Source: Perilla frutescens
Lineage: Eukaryota > Streptophyta > Magnoliopsida > Lamiales > Lamiaceae
Direction of reading: 5' to 3'
Length of the DNA: 64,000 nucleotides
Assembly (NCBI GenBank): GCA_026008535.1
Contig: BRKX01000018.1
Coordinates: forward strand, 47,795,588-47,859,587
The translations under genes were made by a program, and so were the position numbers. The notes beneath the pieces were generated by a model. The model saw only the letters and a list, made by a program, of their open reading frames with translations. It had not been told where the DNA came from and did not search any database. Positions 8,856-21,268 of the stretch are shown here, piece after piece; position 1 is the first letter of the stretch, and every line of letters starts with the position of its first letter.

Positions 8856-11479
8856 TACCCCTCTCTTCGGTTCAACTAAGTATACAAGAATGTGCAGGCG
8901 CTGCATGTGCTTTTCTTTTTTTTGTGAGTGTTTTTTTTTAATTGATTATAGTTGTTTTGTGTGAGCTTAAACACATTCAATTCGACTGTTATTTTTTTCT
9001 TGTCTATACCGTAAGCTATCAAGTCTTTTTTAACTGCCAGTTTTCAATGCTGCCTGTGATTGGAAGAAGTATAATTTAAGTTGGAGTAAGTTCTTGCATC
9101 TCCACCATTGAGATCATCTATTGCAATATCTCGTATTTCAATCATTGGTTCAACTATTGGAATTATATCACGTCATTTCAACCCTTGTGTCTCAGAGATC
9201 GATCCAAGGTCCTCAGTATGTTTGATCAAGCACGTCTTTAGCCACTATACCAGATTTCAAATTGAATTTCATTGCCATATTTTTAGTATAAATAACATAT
9301 ATATGATAATGAGCTGCACTTGTGTGCAGCCGCCTCTAAATCCGGCGGGCACGTGTAAGCCGCGCGTCCTCCTCTTTGTTTATATTTTTAAATTTGGCGA
9401 CCAGCGGAATGCTCTCTCCCGAGGCTAACGCATGGACTTGTGTATTGTGTTTGACAATTAATTTCATTTTTTCAAAACAAATATAAACGGTAATTAAAAA
9501 ATAAAAATCTAATTTTGAAATAAATATATACCCTAAAATGGAATTAGTAAACTTTAAAATCAAAGTGAATTACTTTGTTTTTTTTGAAATCTGACATCTC
9601 GTGCAATGCATTACACTCGACAATTAATTTTTCCAACTTAAATATAATCAACAATTGAGATTAGTAAAAACTTAGAAAAAAAAACATAAACTCTAACTAA
9701 GTGTATAATTAGTTGATGCCCTAACTAGGGACTCATGGTATGAGATTAGAATCTTATACTATTAGTGCTTTCACTATGAAGCTATGACGTTTTTCTTTCA
9801 TTTTTCTTCAATATCAATTTCTCACACTTTAATTAAATTTTGTAATTATTAATCAGGGAATATTATGAAAAATAAATATTAAATAATAATTCTAAAATTA
9901 AAATAAAACACAAAAAATGGAATTGAAAAAAAAAACAGAAAAAAACAGAATAAATGTGATATAAGAAAATTAAAGCAAATGAGAACCTGAGTTATAAAAC
10001 ATGGTCGCATCTTCTATTTCGACCATGGAATTATAGTCTCGTGCATTTTAATATTTTGTTAATTGTTCTCTAGTCATTTTTAATAGATAATTATGGAATT
10101 TTTAAAATGTGCACGGTAATTAAGAATTCATACGATTGAAAATAAGAGATGACACATCATTCTAAAATATAAGATCTTTTATATATTATTAACAAAGATC
10201 TAATCAAATAGTTCCTTCATTTCTTGCAAATAATAGTTTTTCAATTTTTGTAATGAGGGAAAATTAAAATGTCACCCGTAATCTTATTACATTTTTGTCA
10301 TCTAATTTTGTTATCAGGTTTTGACTAAATTTGTTCGAACATGATTGATGGCGGGGATATTATGGGCATACGGGTCCATATCCCAGCAATATAACTGGGT
10401 TTCTCTAATTCCTAATGCTATTGATTAATTAAATTTGTTAAGGATTCTTGTGGGTTGTTAATTAATAAAAAGTTGAATAAAAAGGGTTCTTTTATTCGAT
10501 AACACTTAAGGAGAAATGAGGAATGCGTTAGGTTTTAGTATTCCATAACTAGTTAATTTGTTTGATGTTTGAATTGATATATTTGCACCAATTAACGAAA
10601 TGAGGCATACCACTAATAATTATAATTTCAATCCGGCTTTAATATATTGATTACTTTTATTTTATTTCATTTGATTAGTTAAACAATTATTCTCTCAAAA
10701 CCCCCAAAGTTACAATAGAAAGAAGAATTACACCGTTCCCTGAGGATTCGACCTGTGCTTTCCACATACTACACCTATTTGGGCATTCAGAAGAACAATT
10801 TCATTTTGGGCGCGTGGCGATAGTGTATCAAATGCCCATAAATTCTTTGACCTAATTATGATTGATTCAAACGATGATACCATGTATTGTGGTATGGTTA
10901 AAAAGCCCTCGTCATGTGCTTTCTAATTATAATCTCAATTTGTCAATTAGTTATTAAATGATAGAATAATTATACGGAGATATATCGATGAGGATTTTTA
11001 TTACGAATTATATTTTAAATCTCGATATCGATTAGATATTGGATATTGAAATTAAAAGATATGTTTCAAACTCCATAGTGTGGGCTATTTGGCCAGAGTT
11101 TCAATTTGTCCAATCGAATTTCACAAGTGATAGAATTGAACTTGACACATTTTAATTAACGGAAAAAACTAACGGTGTTAACTTCAAGTGTTAGTTTGTT
11201 CTTTTTTGAATAGTTTAGGAGGCCGATTGTTCTTTTTAAATAGTTTAGGTGTGTATTTGGGCCAAAAAATAGTTTGCACGTCTAAGTAGGATTGGACATA
11301 TAGTTTGGGTGTTTTTTTGGCCCTTTGCCCTTTTTCATAATTAGAAGTAATACTTTTCTCATTTGATGCAAGAACAACCCTTTTATTTATTTTGGCTATC
11401 ATCAAATGTACGTTTTGAAACTACCCAAACGCACTCACAGTCCCACCAATTCAATTCGTAAGTTTATGAATTTCTCCAT
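8856..11479. other. AT-rich intergenic sequence, no gene recognised
   Basis: No ORF here looks like a protein. A small less AT-rich island sits at about 9325-9425, and a short perfect hairpin (CATGGTCG...CGACCATG) at about 10001-10026. Part of 10340-10850 resembles an old LTR. The rest is low-complexity AT-rich DNA. Confidence 0.6.
10340..10850 (+). repeat. possible remnant of a long-dead LTR
   Basis: The segment includes CCCTGAGGATTCGACCTGTGC, CATACTACACCTATTTGG and GGGCGCGTGGCGATAGTGTATCA. Such wording is common near the 3' ends of plant gypsy (Tat/Athila-type) LTRs. No matching second LTR, PBS or target duplication was found, so this is a resemblance only. Confidence 0.3.
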
Positions 11480-11487
11480 AATATACA

Positions 11488-11733
11488 GAGTTAGACTTTT
11501 TTTAAGGACAACAATTTAGGCCGATTTGGAAAAGAGGACAACAACTTAAACCGATTTGCGGGCCGAAATTTAAGGACATTAATATTTAAGTGTTGCGTCT
11601 GTAGCCCGTTCCGGCTGATATTTGGCCTACGGACACAATACTTAAATGTTAATGTCCTTAAATTTCGGCCCGCAATAAATTTGTCCTCTTTTTCAAATCG
11701 GCCTAAGTTGTTGTCCTTAAAAAAATCTAACTC
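11488..11733. mobile_element. Mutator-type MITE with 9 bp target duplication
   Basis: Arms of about 105 bp begin GAGTTAGAC (left) and, inverted, GAGTTAGAT (right), and stay matched through TTTTTTAAGGACAACAA, GGCCGATTTG, GCGGGCCGAAATTTAAGG and ACATTAA. The flanks carry the same 9 bases, taatataca, at 11479-11487 and 11734-11742. A 9 bp duplication plus long inverted repeats starting with G is the pattern of MULE-derived MITEs. It is non-coding and would need a Mutator-like transposase from elsewhere. Confidence 0.85.
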
Positions 11734-11742
11734 TAATATACA

Positions 11743-12068
11743 TATCGAAATTTGTTTATGGAAATTTAATCCGACGATACGATGATTGTTGAATACAAAG
11801 CAGATGCCAACATACCACGAAACAATTGATGTAGGAGCTGATAATCAAACTATTCATTTCGTGGAACATCTGAAGTGCATAGAAAGGAAGCTCACCGTCA
11901 GATGATACGAATCCTTCAAATACCCAAATAATCTGTCTAATCTATTGCCTTAAATAATCGCTCTATTAAAAGTGGAGGGGATTAGAGCTGAGTAAAGAAA
12001 ATGTAGTTTTTTCTGGTATAGCTCAAATATATCCCCACCTTATCATCTTAAATCTTTTTTTATGTACA
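11743..12068. other. intergenic sequence between MITE and Helitron 1
   Basis: About 330 bp of unique-looking sequence ending in the host A next to the Helitron CTAG end. I see no gene or repeat in it. Confidence 0.5.
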
Positions 12069-12080
12069 CTAGAAGAAAAA

Positions 12081-12095
12081 GCGTGTTTTGCACGC
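12081..12095 (-). other. Helitron 1 3'-terminal hairpin
   Basis: GCGTG TTTTG CACGC forms a 5 bp stem with a 5-base loop, 8 bases from the CTAG terminus at 12069-12072. Helitrons carry such a hairpin as a termination signal. Confidence 0.65.
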
Positions 12096-13934
12096 ATTTC
12101 AACTAATTTGCTTAAATTAATAATTGAAGTTTGCCTAATTTTACTATACTATATTTGAATAGTTAATTTAAAAAATATATTTCATTATATATATATGTAT
12201 ATATATCAATTTATAAATTTAATAAAATCTGAAAATTCTAGATTAATCAATAATCAGAAAAATAATATACACATAAAATATAATTAAATTGTAACAATTC
12301 AAACACGAACTCAGAATTTATAACCTTTTAATATATTTATATATTTGTTGTTTTAATATATATGTATATACATATAGTTAGGTATGGATACATTATATCT
12401 TAGATTCCCCAGAGATTAAAAACGGCCAGAGGAGTTTGAGAAACTCAATTATGTTTATAATATTTGTATTTAAAAAATTACTAAATAGTGGATGATAAAA
12501 AAATTAATTAATTAATGGATGGCCGTGAGAGTTGATGAAAATGTGAAAGAAGGCGACATGTTGATTTAATTAATTTGTTCATTGTTTATTAATGTATATA
12601 AATTTATTACTTAATTTTTTGTTGGTTATATATCTTATATATGAATTTATTATATACTTGTAAATATTTTATTGCATTATTACTTTGTACCACTTATGCA
12701 ATGAAATTATATTAATTACATGATAAACTATTTTAAGCAATAAAATAATAGCAATTAAACAGTAAAATGCGGTCAGATGAGAGAGAGAAATGCATGTATC
12801 ATTTCTCAAGATTCTTTTTTTTTCTACAAAAATTCTCAACCTTCTTAGATTGTTGACGTATATATGTATTAACACAATTCAAATCTTCAATTCAACAATT
12901 TTTATATTGACTTTACCGTCTAATAAAAATATAATTTTTAATTAACATAAGTTCACAAAATCGTGCATCATCCATTTCAGAAAAATTTCAGTAGAAAGTT
13001 AATTAAACTTACTAAAAAGTTAATGAGTTCAAATAGTATTAATTATATGATTTTTACTATCATGACAAAACACATTATTGCAATATAAATAAAATGTATT
13101 GAACAAATAAAATTAAAAATTACTTAACTAAATTAAAATGGTGTTGAATGTATAAATATCTTGTGTTTAAAGATAAAAAAAACTTCATTATTATAGCAAC
13201 ATGTGTTGCTCAATGATAAAGGCATGTTAAAATATCAAAATTTGGTTAACATTTGTTGTGGTAAAATGTGTTCAAGTTTTTATTTTCAATATATTTTTAA
13301 AATATTATACAATGTTTACAATTTTTTTATGAATTTGATTTTTCAGTTGTAATTCTTGATTCAATGATTAACTAATTTAATTAGTAGTACAAATCTAAGG
13401 AAAAATTATTCAATTTCTCAATTTCAATTATTTCCTCAATTAACAGAGAATGTTCATTCTCATTCTTATGATTGATATGTTTTAAAATTGGTAATCACCA
13501 TTATCGGGGAAATCTATATTCCAAAATATGTGTAATACAAATTTCTTCCACCCGAGGAATTTAATTATTCGCATTCAACCAAAACACCTAATATATATAT
13601 ATATATATCATTCTATAAAAAAAATCCTAATGTACAACACTTTTACATATAACTATGAATTATATTATTGTTCTATATGCATTATGTTTAACTAAATAGT
13701 TTGAGAATTATGTTAAATAATTAGTAGTTCAATCTAAGGGGAAAATTTTCGATTCTTCTATTTCAACTCTTTTATAAGTAATTGGACTATGTTTATTCTC
13801 AGTCATATGATTATAGGTAGTCAACATAATCCATATTCCAAAAAATTATGCAACATTCATTCTCCTCCATGAATTTAAATAGCTATTCTTAATTAACTGA
13901 ATAATCTAATATAAAATATTTTATATAAAATTAT

Positions 13935-15064
13935 TGTAGCGCCCCGGTCCCAGAAGACCGTAGAAATGGACGCCACGGGGGTTGGAATTAAGAAGCGGGG
14001 AAAGAAAGGGGGTAACCTGATTAATGAAAATCTCAACAGAAGACCCAGAATAACCAAACATGCTTTATTATAATATACACCTATTTACAACACCAACATC
14101 AGAGTTCTTAGTGTTTAACAAAAGAATATTACAAGTGCGGAGACTTAATTATCAACAGAATACTTAACAAAAAGAGACAATGGGAAAATAAGTAAATAAC
14201 AAAAGCCCATCTCTCAGCATCGTCACCTCCACGCGTCAGCCTAGCCTACTGACCTGAAAAATATTTGAAAATATTTGGGCTGAGTACTAGTGCACTCAGT
14301 GGGCAAGTTTTTACAATTCAAGTTATGTAAATCATTTTATTAAAGTAATCTATCTGTGTTCATGCAGGTAGTGAAGCTTAGGAGGTTTTAAAATTTAAAG
14401 CAACCTAAGTTCACCAAAATATTTTATCGTGAAGCGCTTAAGAGTGTAACCAGTCATTGCCCGCAACCCGTACTACATCACCACGCGTAAAGTTGAGTAT
14501 GGCCAAGTATACCCAATGGGTGTAACCCATATGTGTTTCATTTTAGTCTCACCGACAAGGAGTAGGGCATGACAAATAATGCATGCATACTGTAGCTACT
14601 CACATTGACACAGCGCTGGTTTATGAGACTCCGACAACATACAGTAGCACGTAAATATTTAACACAGAAAGTCACATATGCAGTTTTAACAAAGCAGAGC
14701 TTAATAGCTCGAAAGATACAATTTGGAAAAATATAATAGCCCACCTGGATAATAGATTTGCTTTCAAATTCTGGATTGATTTTACTCGATTTCTGCTACT
14801 TCCTCTGACCCTACAATAACTAGTATGTGCTTAGTTTAACCAAATTAAGGGCTCCTATCTAAAACTCAACTCCTAAATTTCTCTTTAATTTAGGTTATGA
14901 TTTTATACTACACTTTATATTTTATTATAAATCATATAGCATTTTTAAATAATTGATAATTTATTTTACTATTATTAAATTTATATACATATACATATAC
15001 ATATATAACATGATATTTATTTATTTCTAATAGTTCAATATTTATGATTATAATATGTATGTAT

Positions 15065-15105
<41 letters not shown>

Positions 15106-16256
15106 CGAAAAGTATTGAATACATGAAATCATCTACGGAAAATTCAAATCAGGTTGATTATTAACACTTAATTAATATTTTATATTAATAATTATTAGTT
15201 CTTTATTAACTATTACTTTTGATATTACCTGATTACATAATTGTAAATAATGTTACTTGGATTCTTAATTCTTTGTACAGGCATATGCATTAGTTTTCGA
15301 GTTTCTAAAAAAATAAGATTAAATTCCAAATAGACTTAATTAATTGATTATGAATCACTTTTAAACTAGTCACTTAAATTATGTTATTGGTACATAATTT
15401 TGTATAAATGAAAACTTTTTAAATAATTTCATATACTATGATCACTTATGATTTCCTAAATTTAAATGAGATCATGCGAGAATTCATTCAAAACCAAGCA
15501 TTTCAATAATAATTTATATATATAAGTCTTAATTAAGAACTTACCTCAAAGGAAAATAGTTGCAGGAAGTTATTATTTTTACTATATTTTCCTTCGTCAG
15601 ATTATTTATTTAACTATAAGAGTGATGAAAAAAATAAAATGATTCAGATCTATATTATTTTGATAATGAGGAATTTCAATTAGATTAAACTTACCAATAT
15701 AATCTAGTTGATCTACTAAGTTCCTCCACAAGACACGTAGCACTTTTTTTTTTTTGATTAGTCATCAACTATCAATAATATATATTAGCTAGACACCTCA
15801 CTCTATTCTAATTAGATAGATACCAACTATACTTAATTCTATAAGATACAACATATAGATACACATATGTATATATATATCATTTTTTTAAATAAGTAAT
15901 ATGTTTATGTACAATGTATTTGTATATAAATTTTACTAAATCAATTTGCACTTAATAAATAAATTTCTAATTAATTGAACTAGGCTGGAATCTAGGCTCC
16001 AAATAAAAGGACAAGAATGTAACAAAGTATCTTTAACCTACTCAACAAGCATATTTACCCAAAAATAAGAAATTAAAATAATAAAAATAATAAAATAAAA
16101 ATAAAAATTATGGGTCTATTTTCTTTCCTATCTTATCCTTAAGGTAATCATAGGCTATTATTTTAATACCTAAAAATTTTTGGATAATTCAATTATTCTA
16201 ACCATTAGATGTATATTCCCAATTAAATTTAGATAATAAAATTTTGGGATATTACA
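13935..16256 (-). repeat. 3' LTR of the complete gypsy element
   Basis: Plus-strand ends TGTAGCGCCCCGG and GGGATATTACA. It matches the LTR at 22526-24823 nearly base for base, apart from a longer AT run at 15067-15102. The conserved hairpin is at 14280-14299. Confidence 0.95.
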
Positions 16257-16270
16257 CTCCTCCCCCCTTA
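16257..16270 (-). other. polypurine tract of the complete gypsy element
   Basis: The minus strand reads aaggggggaggag directly before the LTR TG, preceded by GGGACGAAATTC. It is a strong, canonical tract. Confidence 0.9.
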
Positions 16271-16290
16271 AAAGAATTTCGTCCCGAAAT

Positions 16291-19200
16291 TCACGTACCT
16301 CCAAATAACTCAGGATATCGCTGTCTCATTTTGCTTTCTAGTTCCCATGTTGCTTCAGTTCGATCATGATGATTCCATTGCACAAGCAACAATGGAATTT
16401 GCTTGTTTCTTAGGACTTGAACTTTTCTATCAAGAATTTCGTGGGGTTTCTCCTCATACGTCATATCAGAACGTAAAACCAACTCACTTTCTTTGACAAC
16501 GTGTTCTGGGTCAAACACGTATTTCCTGAGCATTGAAACGTGATACACATCGTGAACTTGTGACAAGTCTAGCGGAAGAGCTAATCGGTAAGCTACCTCA
16601 CCAATTCTTTCTAATATCTCGAATGGACAAATAAATCTTGGTCTCAGTTTGCCTTGTTTTCCGAATCTCACAACACCTCGTGCTGGAGATACTTTTAAGA
16701 AAACCTTTTCACCAACTTAAAACTCTAGGTTTGTCATGCGCTTGTCTGCATAAGCCTTCTGTCTATCTTGTGCTTCTTTCATTCTTGCTCGAATTTGGTC
16801 GATCATCTTGACAGTGGTTTGCACGATCTCTGGACCCAAAATTTTTCTTTCTCCAACTTCATCCCAGTATAGGGGCGATCTGCATTTGCGACCATACAAG
16901 GCTTCATATGGTGCCATTTTTATAGTTGATTGGTAGCTGTTGTTATAAGCAAACTCCACCAAGGGTAAAACATCTTCCCAGCTTGTGTTTCCGTCCAACA
17001 CAACTCCTTGTAGCATGTCCTCCAGAATTTGTATCGTCCTCTCTGATTGACCATCTGTTTGAGGATGAAAAGCAGTGCTGAAGTTCAACTTCGTTCCCAT
17101 TGCTTCTTGAAGACTCTTCCAAAACCTTGATGTGAAGCGAGTATCACAATCTGACGTGATAGAAACTGGAATTCCATGTAGTCGAACAATCTCCTTCACA
17201 TAAATTTGTGCTAACTTGCTTAATTCCGTTGTTGTTTTGATTGGCACGAAATGTGCTGATTTGGTCAATCGATCTACAATGACCCACACTGAAGAGTTTC
17301 CTTTCTCTGATCGCGGTAAGCCTACCACAAAATCCATCGTTATATGCTCCCATTTCCACTCTGGAATTTCCAACGACTGCAATAACCCCGAAGGTCGTTG
17401 ATGTATCGCTTTCACTTGTTGGCATGTTAAACATCTCTCCACAAATGTGGCTATCTCCCTTTTCATATTATTCCACCAGAAATATTATTTCAGGTCCTTG
17501 TATAGCTTTGTGCTGCCTGGATGTGCCATGTAGGGAGTATTATGAGCTTCTCTCATAATTTCTTGCTTCAATGTGTCGTCACTGGGAATGCATAATCGAT
17601 CACGGAACATTAAAGCTCTGTCGTTATCTTCCCTAAATTCTTTCGGTTCACCCGCTTTAACTCTTTGTCTTATCTTTTCCAATCGTTCATCTTTTTGCTG
17701 GGCTTCTACGATTCTTGATCGTAGTTCTAGTTTGGCTACCACTGCAGCTATCACACTTGCTGTAGAGCTTGGTGTAAACACCAACTCTAATTCCATCTTT
17801 TCTATTTCTCTCACAAGTTCCTCTTTATTTGTGAGTAGATATCCCATCACTCCTTGTTTCTTTCTGCTCAATGCGTCGGCTACTACATTTGCTTTCCCAG
17901 GATGGTAGTGTATCATACAGTTATAATCTTTCACTAACTCTTACCATCTTCTCTGCCTCATATTAAGCTCTTTCTGTTCGAATATATACTTCAAACTCTT
18001 ATGGTCAGTGTAAATCTCGCATTTCACCCCATAAAGATAATGTCTCCAAATCTTAAGTGCATGTACAACAGCAGCAAGCTCTAAATCGTGGGTTGGGTAG
18101 TTCAGTTCATGAGGTCTTAATTGTCGTGAAGCATATGCTACCACCTTCCCATTTTGCATCAGCACGCATCCTAAACCCAATTTAGACGCGTCAGTGTATA
18201 TCACGAATCCTTCTACTCCTTCTGGCAAAGTTAAGACTAGTGCAGTTGTTAATCTTGTCTTTAGTTCTTGAAAACTCTGTTCACACGCATCAGTCCACTG
18301 AAACTTGACCTTCTTCCTCAAAAGTTGTGTCATTGGCCTTGCTATCTTTGAAAAATCTTTAATGAACTTCCGGTAATATCCTGCTAAACCGAAGAAACTT
18401 CTTATCTCATGAATGTTGGTTGGTGATTTCCATTTCTTCACTGCCTCAACCTTTGCAGGATCCACCTTGATCCCCTCTGCTGACACAATGTGCCCGAGAA
18501 ACATTACTTCATTTAGCCAAAATTCACACTTGCTGAATTTGGCATATAACTTTTCTCACCTTAGTGTTTCTAACACTAGTCTCAAGTGTTTCTCGTGTTC
18601 TTCTTTATTTCTCGAGTAGATCAGTATGTCGTCAATAAAGACCAACACAAACTTATCCAAATATTCATGGAAAACTCGATTCATTAAATCCATAAAGACT
18701 GCAGGTGCATTTGTTAACCCAAAAGGCAACACTAGAAACTCATAGTGGCCATATCTTGTTCGGAATGCAGTCTTGGGTATGTCATCTTTTCTTACCTTAA
18801 CTTGGTGATACCCAGATCGTAGATCAATCTTGGAAAAGATTTTTGCACCGGTCAACTGATCAAAAAGATCATCTATCCTTGGAAGTGGATACTTGTTCTT
18901 CACTGTCAACTTGTTTAACTCCCGATAGTCGATGCACATTCTCATAGTACCATCCTTCTTTTTGACAAATAAAATCGGTGTTCCCCAAGGCGATATACTG
19001 GGTCTTATAAAACCTAATTCCAATAATCCCTCCAGTTGCACTTTTAACTCTTGTAACTCATTCGGTGCTAACCGATATGGGGCTTTGGATACCGGTGCTG
19101 CTCCTGGTTCTAGGTCTATGGTGAACTCTACTTGTCTGTCTGGCGGCAGACCTGGCAAATCATTTGGAAATACATCTTCATATTCTCGTACCACTGGTAC

Positions 19201-20784
19201 CTGACCCACTGTTAAACCTTCTTCTTTCTTGCTTACAAGGTTTACTTGAAATGCCTGACAGTTTCCTTTTTGTAACAACTTTACAGCCTTTAATGCTGAA
19301 ATGATGGGAATTATATTTCCCATTTTTGCTCCATAAAACTTCACTTCTTCCTCGCCTAGCTTCTGAAATAATATCTCTCTCTCATGGTAGCGTATTGTTG
19401 CACTCTCCTTTGTTAGCCATTCCATCCCAAATATAATGTCAAAGTCTCACATCTTAAGAGCATAAAGATCAGTTGTGAAATTCTTTTCACCTACTACACA
19501 GTCTAAGTTCTTACAAACACAATCGGCTAAAAGTGTTTGCCCTGAAGAAATGCTTACTGCTAGGGCTTCTCCTGCTAATTCTAGCTCTAGATTAAGACGT
19601 TTACATACATCTCTAGATATAAAGGAATGTGAAGCTCCAGTAGCAAATAAAGCAAGCACAGGTATATCACACAAACTAATCATACCTGCTAAATTTCCAG
19701 GATTTCCAGCTGCCTCTTGCTGGTTGAGAGCATACGCTCTGGCTTGTTGTGGTGCACGAGGACCTTGATTCTGATTTTGCTGAGGTCTGGGATTACTTCT
19801 ATTGTTGTTGTTATTTCCTCGACCTCCTCCACCTTGTGGTCTCGTATTTCTCATGTCCTTTTTGAATTGTGGCCTCTGCTGCTGTTCTTGTGCTCCAGAA
19901 TTCTGTTGGCATTTATTAGCATAACGACCCTGTCGACCACATCGATAGCATTGGGCACATGGTCCAAAGTGATATCTATTACAAGTTGCACACAACGGTG
20001 AATTCCCTTGATAGCCCTGAGTTTTTGGTGCAACATTCACTTGCCTTGCAGGCCTTGGTCCAAAGTTCCTTCCTCCTTGATAGTTATGCTGAAAATTCTT
20101 CCCTTGATAACCTCGTTGTGGTCCATCCCACTTTCATTTTCCCTTTTGATCTCCAGCTACTGGTTGAGATGCTAAAGTCTTTGATGTTCCTTGCACTGCC
20201 TCAATACTAAGTGCCCAACTCAGTATTTGACCATAGTTTACTTCATCCTTTCCAATCAGTGCAGTGCCTATTTCCGGTTTCAAACCCATGCGAAATTTTT
20301 CAATCCTCTTCGCTTCTGTGTCTACGGTCTGTGGTGCGTATCGAGATAACCTATTGAACTGCAAATCATATTCTACGACTGATTTGCTCCCCTGTTTGAG
20401 ATTCCAGAATTCATTAGCCTTCTGATGCTGATAATGAGCCGGTATGTACTTTTGATATAAGATCATCTTAAAGTTATCCCAGGTGAACACTTCCCAATCT
20501 GCATCAGATATTGTCCTTCGAACTGACTCCCACCAGAAATCTGCATTATCTACAAGTTGATACAGGGCACAGACCACCATTTCTTTATCACTACAATGCA
20601 AAAGCCCAAATATCTTTTCAAGTGCTCGAACCCAACGTTCGGCTGTGAGTGGATCCCCTTCTCCATTGAAAGTTGGGGGATTATGGCGTCTGAACTCCAT
20701 TTCAATTTGTGGTCCCTGACCCTGCAGAATATTCGGTACTTCCGGTACCGCCAAGTTCACATTTCTTGGTCTTCCTCTTGGCAT
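16291..20784 (-). pseudogene. gypsy gag-pol polyprotein, one frame with six stops
   Basis: The frame starts at an ATG (MPRGRPRN) at 20784, preferred over an upstream TTG. Order: gag capsid domain (to about 20140), zinc knuckle (19950-19909), protease (around 19640), RT with FIDD at 18639-18628, RNase H with its first aspartate (YTDAS) near 18192, H2C2 integrase finger, integrase core (17400-16950), and chromodomain (16425-16294). Stops lie at 20134, 19447, 18556, 17941, 17485 and 16717 (left base of each codon); there is no frameshift in about 1,500 codons. The protease reads FATGAS where FDTGAS is expected, so the catalytic aspartate is an alanine. The knuckle reads CYRCGRQGRYANKC with arginine in place of the zinc-binding histidine. 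In life it would encode the capsid and enzymes of the element. Confidence 0.93.
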
Positions 20785-20854
20785 TCTGCAACTAGTCAAA
20801 TCTCCAATCGATCAACACTTGCATAAAAATTCAAAAAGAGGCAAAGAAAATGAA

Positions 20855-20882
<28 letters not shown>
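20855..20882. repeat. (AT)n microsatellite before gag
   Basis: An AT dinucleotide run between the leader tandem repeat and the gag start. Confidence 0.9.
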
Positions 20883-20885
<3 letters not shown>

Positions 20886-21054
20886 AAGCCTTCCAAAAAT
20901 ATATACACAATATATATATATAAATCTAAAAGATATCCTAAAACGGAACTTTTATATAAAAGAGTGGATGCAAAGCCTTCCAAAAATATATACACAATAT
21001 ATATATATAAATCTAAAAGATATCCTAAAACGAAACTTTTATATAAAAGAGTGG
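20881..21054. repeat. 87 bp tandem repeat in the gypsy leader
   Basis: Two head-to-tail copies (20881-20967 and 20968-21054) start atgcaaagccttccaaaaat and are identical except for one base near the end. They lie between the leader ORF and gag. High identity implies a recent duplication or homogenisation. Confidence 0.9.
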
Positions 21055-21268
21055 AGTACCACACATACATCATCTATACATCAAAAATATAATATACCGT
21101 CTAGTCCACTAAGTCAAAAGGCGGCTAACTACCGAATGCGTCATGTCAGAACGGTCTTATAACAATGACAACGTTTCCGACTAACAAAAACTACTGAGCT
21201 AATGATACAACAAAATGTCAGCATCAGTATATACTAAACTACTCAAACTACTATAACTATATATCTAT

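Noticed and set aside
9108..9563. Overlapping ORFs of 106 and 75 codons on opposite strands
   Set aside because: No recognisable domain, no splice or promoter context, and they disagree on strand; left as intergenic.
20831..21162. ORFs rich in YIYIYI on both strands
   Set aside because: They are translations of AT microsatellites and the 87 bp tandem repeat.
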